From: Sorangium cellulosum
Lineage (GTDB): Bacteria > Myxococcota_A > Polyangia > Polyangiales > Polyangiaceae
Direction of reading: 5' to 3'
DNA length: 64,000 nt
NCBI RefSeq assembly: GCF_002950945.1
Contig: NZ_CP012673.1
Location: 4,711,001 to 4,775,000 of the forward strand
The notes under the pieces were generated by a model, which was not told the origin of the DNA, made no database searches, and worked only from the letters and a program-made list of their open reading frames with translations. Below, piece after piece: positions 62,011 to 64,000 of the stretch. The stretch's first letter is position 1; each line of letters begins with the position of its first letter. Position numbers and translations under genes: made by a program.

Positions 62011-62838
62011 TCACTGGGTCCCGAGGATGTAGCGGAGCACCGTGCCGTCGCGGAGGTAGTCCGCGAGCGCGCCGCGGAGCGGGAGGGCGTCCGCGCGGCT
62101 CATGAGCAGGCGCGCCGTGCCCTCGGCCAGCCTCATCGCGGCGGCGAAGACGGCGGCGGGCGGACGCGCCGAGGCGCTCCAGCCGGCGCACAGCACGACG
62201 TCCTCCCGGTATCCGGGGGGCGCCACGGCGAACGCGAGCACGGCGGCGCGGTGCTCGTCCTCTCCACCCACCGCGGAGACCTCGTTCAGCGGCACGAGCA
62301 ACGCCATCGCGTGCTCTGCCAGATGCAGGGCGGCGGCGAGCAGCTCCAGGTCCCTCCCGGCGGCACGGGCGTTCTTGCACTTGGCGAGGTACTCCAGCAG
62401 GCTCTCCAGGTCGTAGTGCGCCCCCGCCGCCGTCGTGATGCGGTCCGGGCGGTGGCTCTCCACCACGCGGCGCAGGACGCCCAGGAGATCCTGGGGGTCG
62501 TCGATTGCGCGCGCGCTCGCGCAGAAGCCCGCCATCCACGGCCAGCCGGACGGCGACTCCGCGCGCGCCACGAGCTCGCGGAGCGACCGGCTCCCGATCG
62601 AGACGTGGAGCAACGGTCCGTCGACCCCGCCGAGGAACCGGACGCGGTCCCGCTCGACAGGCTCGCCCGCGGTGATGACCCGCAGATCCAGGTCGCTGCA
62701 AGGGCCGGCGTCGCCCCGAGCATGACTCCCGAACACGGCGAACGCGCGCGCGCGCGGCTCGAGCCCGCGCAGCTCGGCGACGAGAGGCGCGATGTCCGGG
62801 AGCGGAGAGGGCACAGGCATGCTCGCGGCGGTCGACAT
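62011..62838 (-). CDS. Nucleotidyltransferase-fold protein
   Basis: 275 aa from MSTAASMPVP; AGGAGAGG lies about 6 nt upstream, while the longer open frame to 63222 has no support. The N-terminal domain has FGSHARGDAGPCSDLDLRV, the GSxxRG...SDxDL signature of polymerase-beta-like nucleotidyltransferases. The C-terminal part is helical and resembles nucleotide-binding HEPN-like partners. The substrate is unknown. Divergent from the edge lipoprotein, with 80 bp between starts. Confidence 0.82.
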   Translation of the reverse strand: MSTAASMPVPSPLPDIAPLVAELRGLEPRARAFAVFGSHARGDAGPCSDLDLRVITAGEPVERDRVRFLGGVDGPLLHVSIGSRSLRELVARAESPSGWPWMAGFCASARAIDDPQDLLGVLRRVVESHRPDRITTAAGAHYDLESLLEYLAKCKNARAAGRDLELLAAALHLAEHAMALLVPLNEVSAVGGEDEHRAAVLAFAVAPPGYREDVVLCAGWSASARPPAAVFAAAMRLAEGTARLLMSRADALPLRGALADYLRDGTVLRYILGTQ

Positions 62839-62918
62839 GAGCACCTCTCCTACCGGCGCGGGGCGCCCGGAGCAAGCGGCCTTGACGCGCTGCGACAGCG
62901 CTCGATACCCTCTCCAGC

Positions 62919-64000
62919 ATGCTTGGCTCCGAGCGCCACGCGGGGTCGAGCACCCCGCCAGCAAAGCCCCTTGGCCACGCGGCCGCCCTCCTGTCGCTGC
63001 TCGCCCTCGCAGCTTGCTGCGATACGCCCCGGTCGACATCCCCTCCCGCCCACGGCGCGCCGGGTGATGGCCTCGCGCCTGACGCGGGAGAGCCAGCCCC
63101 GGAGCCCGACGCCGGGGCGCCTGACGCGGGAGAGCCAGCCCCGGAGCCCGACGCCGGGGCGCCTGACGCGGAGACGCCGCCGCGCGTGGAGCTGCAGGCC
63201 TGCCACGGCGAGAAGAAGCCACTCGTGATCTCGAGCCAGATGCCGTACGCGCTCGCGCGCGTCGGCGGCGCGGAGGGCTACTTCGTCCTCGATTTCGCCA
63301 CGACCGCCAGCACCATCGACCCGCAGGGCTTCGCCGGCGGCCTGGTACCGGAGCCCGTCGCCGGCAGCGCCGATCAGTTCGCCGATTTCGACTTCTATGG
63401 CTCCTGGGGCACGGTCCGCCTCGACGTCCAGGACCACTCGGGCATCCACGGGACGGTGCGCCAGGCCGGCATCCTCGGCACGGACTTCCTGTCGCTCAAC
63501 CCCTTCACGCTCGATTACGAGGCAGGCGCCGTCTACCGCGCCAGCGCGGCGTCGTTCTGCTCGGACGAGACGCTGCGCGCGGAGGGCCTGAGGCCGCTCT
63601 GGGCCGCGGGGTATTACGCGTCCGACCTCTCCAGGGTACAGCCGGGCTTCCCGAACGTGCCCACGGTGCCCGCGCGGATCGGGGCGGCGCAGGCCGTGGC
63701 GCAGCTCGATACGGGGTTCGACGACGCCCTCTACCGACACTCGGTGAACATCAACCGCGCCTTCTTCAGCGCGCTCGAGGCGGCCGGCGTGGCGCTCGAT
63801 CCGGTGCCCGAGGCGGGGATGACGCTGAGCACCTGCGTGCCCGGCGAGCAGCAGGACGTCTCCGCCTACCGGATCGTCGGCGGCGCGCCGTTCGAGCTCG
63901 TCGGCGTCGACGGCTCGGCCGTCGTCTCCGCAGCGGACGTGATGCTCTTCCTCAAGGACACGCCGCCCGGAGCGAGACCGTGCGGCGGGATCGGGACGTG
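62919..64000 (+). CDS. Lipoprotein with aspartic-protease-like domain (3' end outside window)
   Basis: At least 360 aa, open to the right edge. The N-terminus has a hydrophobic segment ending LALAACC (lipobox), then a low-complexity linker of PDAGEPAPEPDAGA repeats. The folded part has FVLDFATTAS, GILGTDFLSLNPFTLDY and AQLDTGFDDALY, resembling the DTG and hydrophobic-Gly motifs of retropepsin-like aspartic proteases; only the second Asp motif is canonical. Function is inferred only at fold level. Confidence 0.65.
   Translation, partial: MLGSERHAGSSTPPAKPLGHAAALLSLLALAACCDTPRSTSPPAHGAPGDGLAPDAGEPAPEPDAGAPDAGEPAPEPDAGAPDAETPPRVELQACHGEKKPLVISSQMPYALARVGGAEGYFVLDFATTASTIDPQGFAGGLVPEPVAGSADQFADFDFYGSWGTVRLDVQDHSGIHGTVRQAGILGTDFLSLNPFTLDYEAGAVYRASAASFCSDETLRAEGLRPLWAAGYYASDLSRVQPGFPNVPTVPARIGAAQAVAQLDTGFDDALYRHSVNINRAFFSALEAAGVALDPVPEAGMTLSTCVPGEQQDVSAYRIVGGAPFELVGVDGSAVVSAADVMLFLKDTPPGARPCGGIGT
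63075..63170. repeat. 42-bp in-frame tandem repeat (2.3 copies)
   Basis: The 42-bp unit at 63075-63116 is repeated exactly at 63117-63158, with 12 bp of a third copy. Each encodes 14 residues, APDAGEPAPEPDAG, forming the extended linker of the edge lipoprotein. The repeat probably varies in copy number between strains. Confidence 0.85.

Noticed and set aside
63075..63170. CRISPR or mobile repeat
   Set aside because: In-frame 42-bp tandem repeat encoding a Pro/Asp/Glu linker in a lipoprotein.

Overview
The window comes from a very GC-rich myxobacterial chromosome, almost certainly a soraphen-producing Sorangium cellulosum strain. This rests on the two giant minus-strand type I polyketide synthase (PKS) genes, whose domain order and predicted acyltransferase (AT) specificities fit the soraphen A skeleton, and on a divergent methoxymalonyl-ACP operon that starts with an AT-ACP-O-methyltransferase fusion. 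The organism and the product are inferred from domain logic and remembered literature; no database was searched.

Left half (1-34,076, minus strand). sorA (15,129-34,076, 6,315 aa) carries an N-terminal ACP, a first module with two tandem AT domains (KS-AT-AT-KR-ACP) and two fully reducing modules. sorB starts at 15,132 in a 4-bp ATGA overlap with the sorA stop and stays open to the left edge (5,044 codons visible): modules 4 (KS-AT-KR-ACP), 5 (KS-AT-DH-ER-KR-ACP) and most of 6 (KS-AT-KR). The chemistry read from the sequence is: benzoyl starter (AT1a lacks the carboxylate-binding Arg), malonyl, malonyl, probably methoxymalonyl, malonyl, methylmalonyl, methylmalonyl. This matches soraphen C17 down to C5, except that module 5 has an apparently intact ER where the product has a C9-C10 alkene.

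Middle (34,077-43,467). The 1.65-kb divergent region between sorA and sorC holds relics rather than intact genes: a decayed PKS ketoreductase plus thioesterase tail, a 22-bp tandem repeat, an IS91-type transposase tail and three 11-bp repeats beside an AT-rich patch. Rightward from 35,731 is a tightly packed operon: sorC (AT-ACP-FkbM methyltransferase), a 3-hydroxyacyl-CoA dehydrogenase, a free-standing ACP, an acyl-CoA dehydrogenase and an FkbH-type protein. Together they should turn a glycolytic three-carbon acid into methoxymalonyl-ACP for the PKS. An IS701-type transposase relic and a lower-GC membrane di-iron oxygenase/desaturase-like gene lie at the operon's far border.

Right part (43,783-64,000) looks like ordinary chromosome: a DRE-TIM acyltransferase (isopropylmalate/homocitrate synthase type), heme-motif proteins, a methyltransferase-TauD dioxygenase pair, an SDR, several lipoproteins, a GNAT acetyltransferase, a membrane HExxH protein paired with a TolB-like propeller protein, a ferritin-like lipoprotein, a glyoxalase-fold protein, a PAS-domain fragment, a phosphotransferase, a DinB protein, a nucleotidyltransferase and, at the edge, an aspartic-protease-like lipoprotein. 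The most unusual non-coding features here are two inverted copies (59.7 and 61.8 kb) of an apparently structured RNA ending in a strong intrinsic terminator, and a 125-bp imperfect inverted repeat at 50.3 kb. No tRNA, rRNA or CRISPR array was seen.
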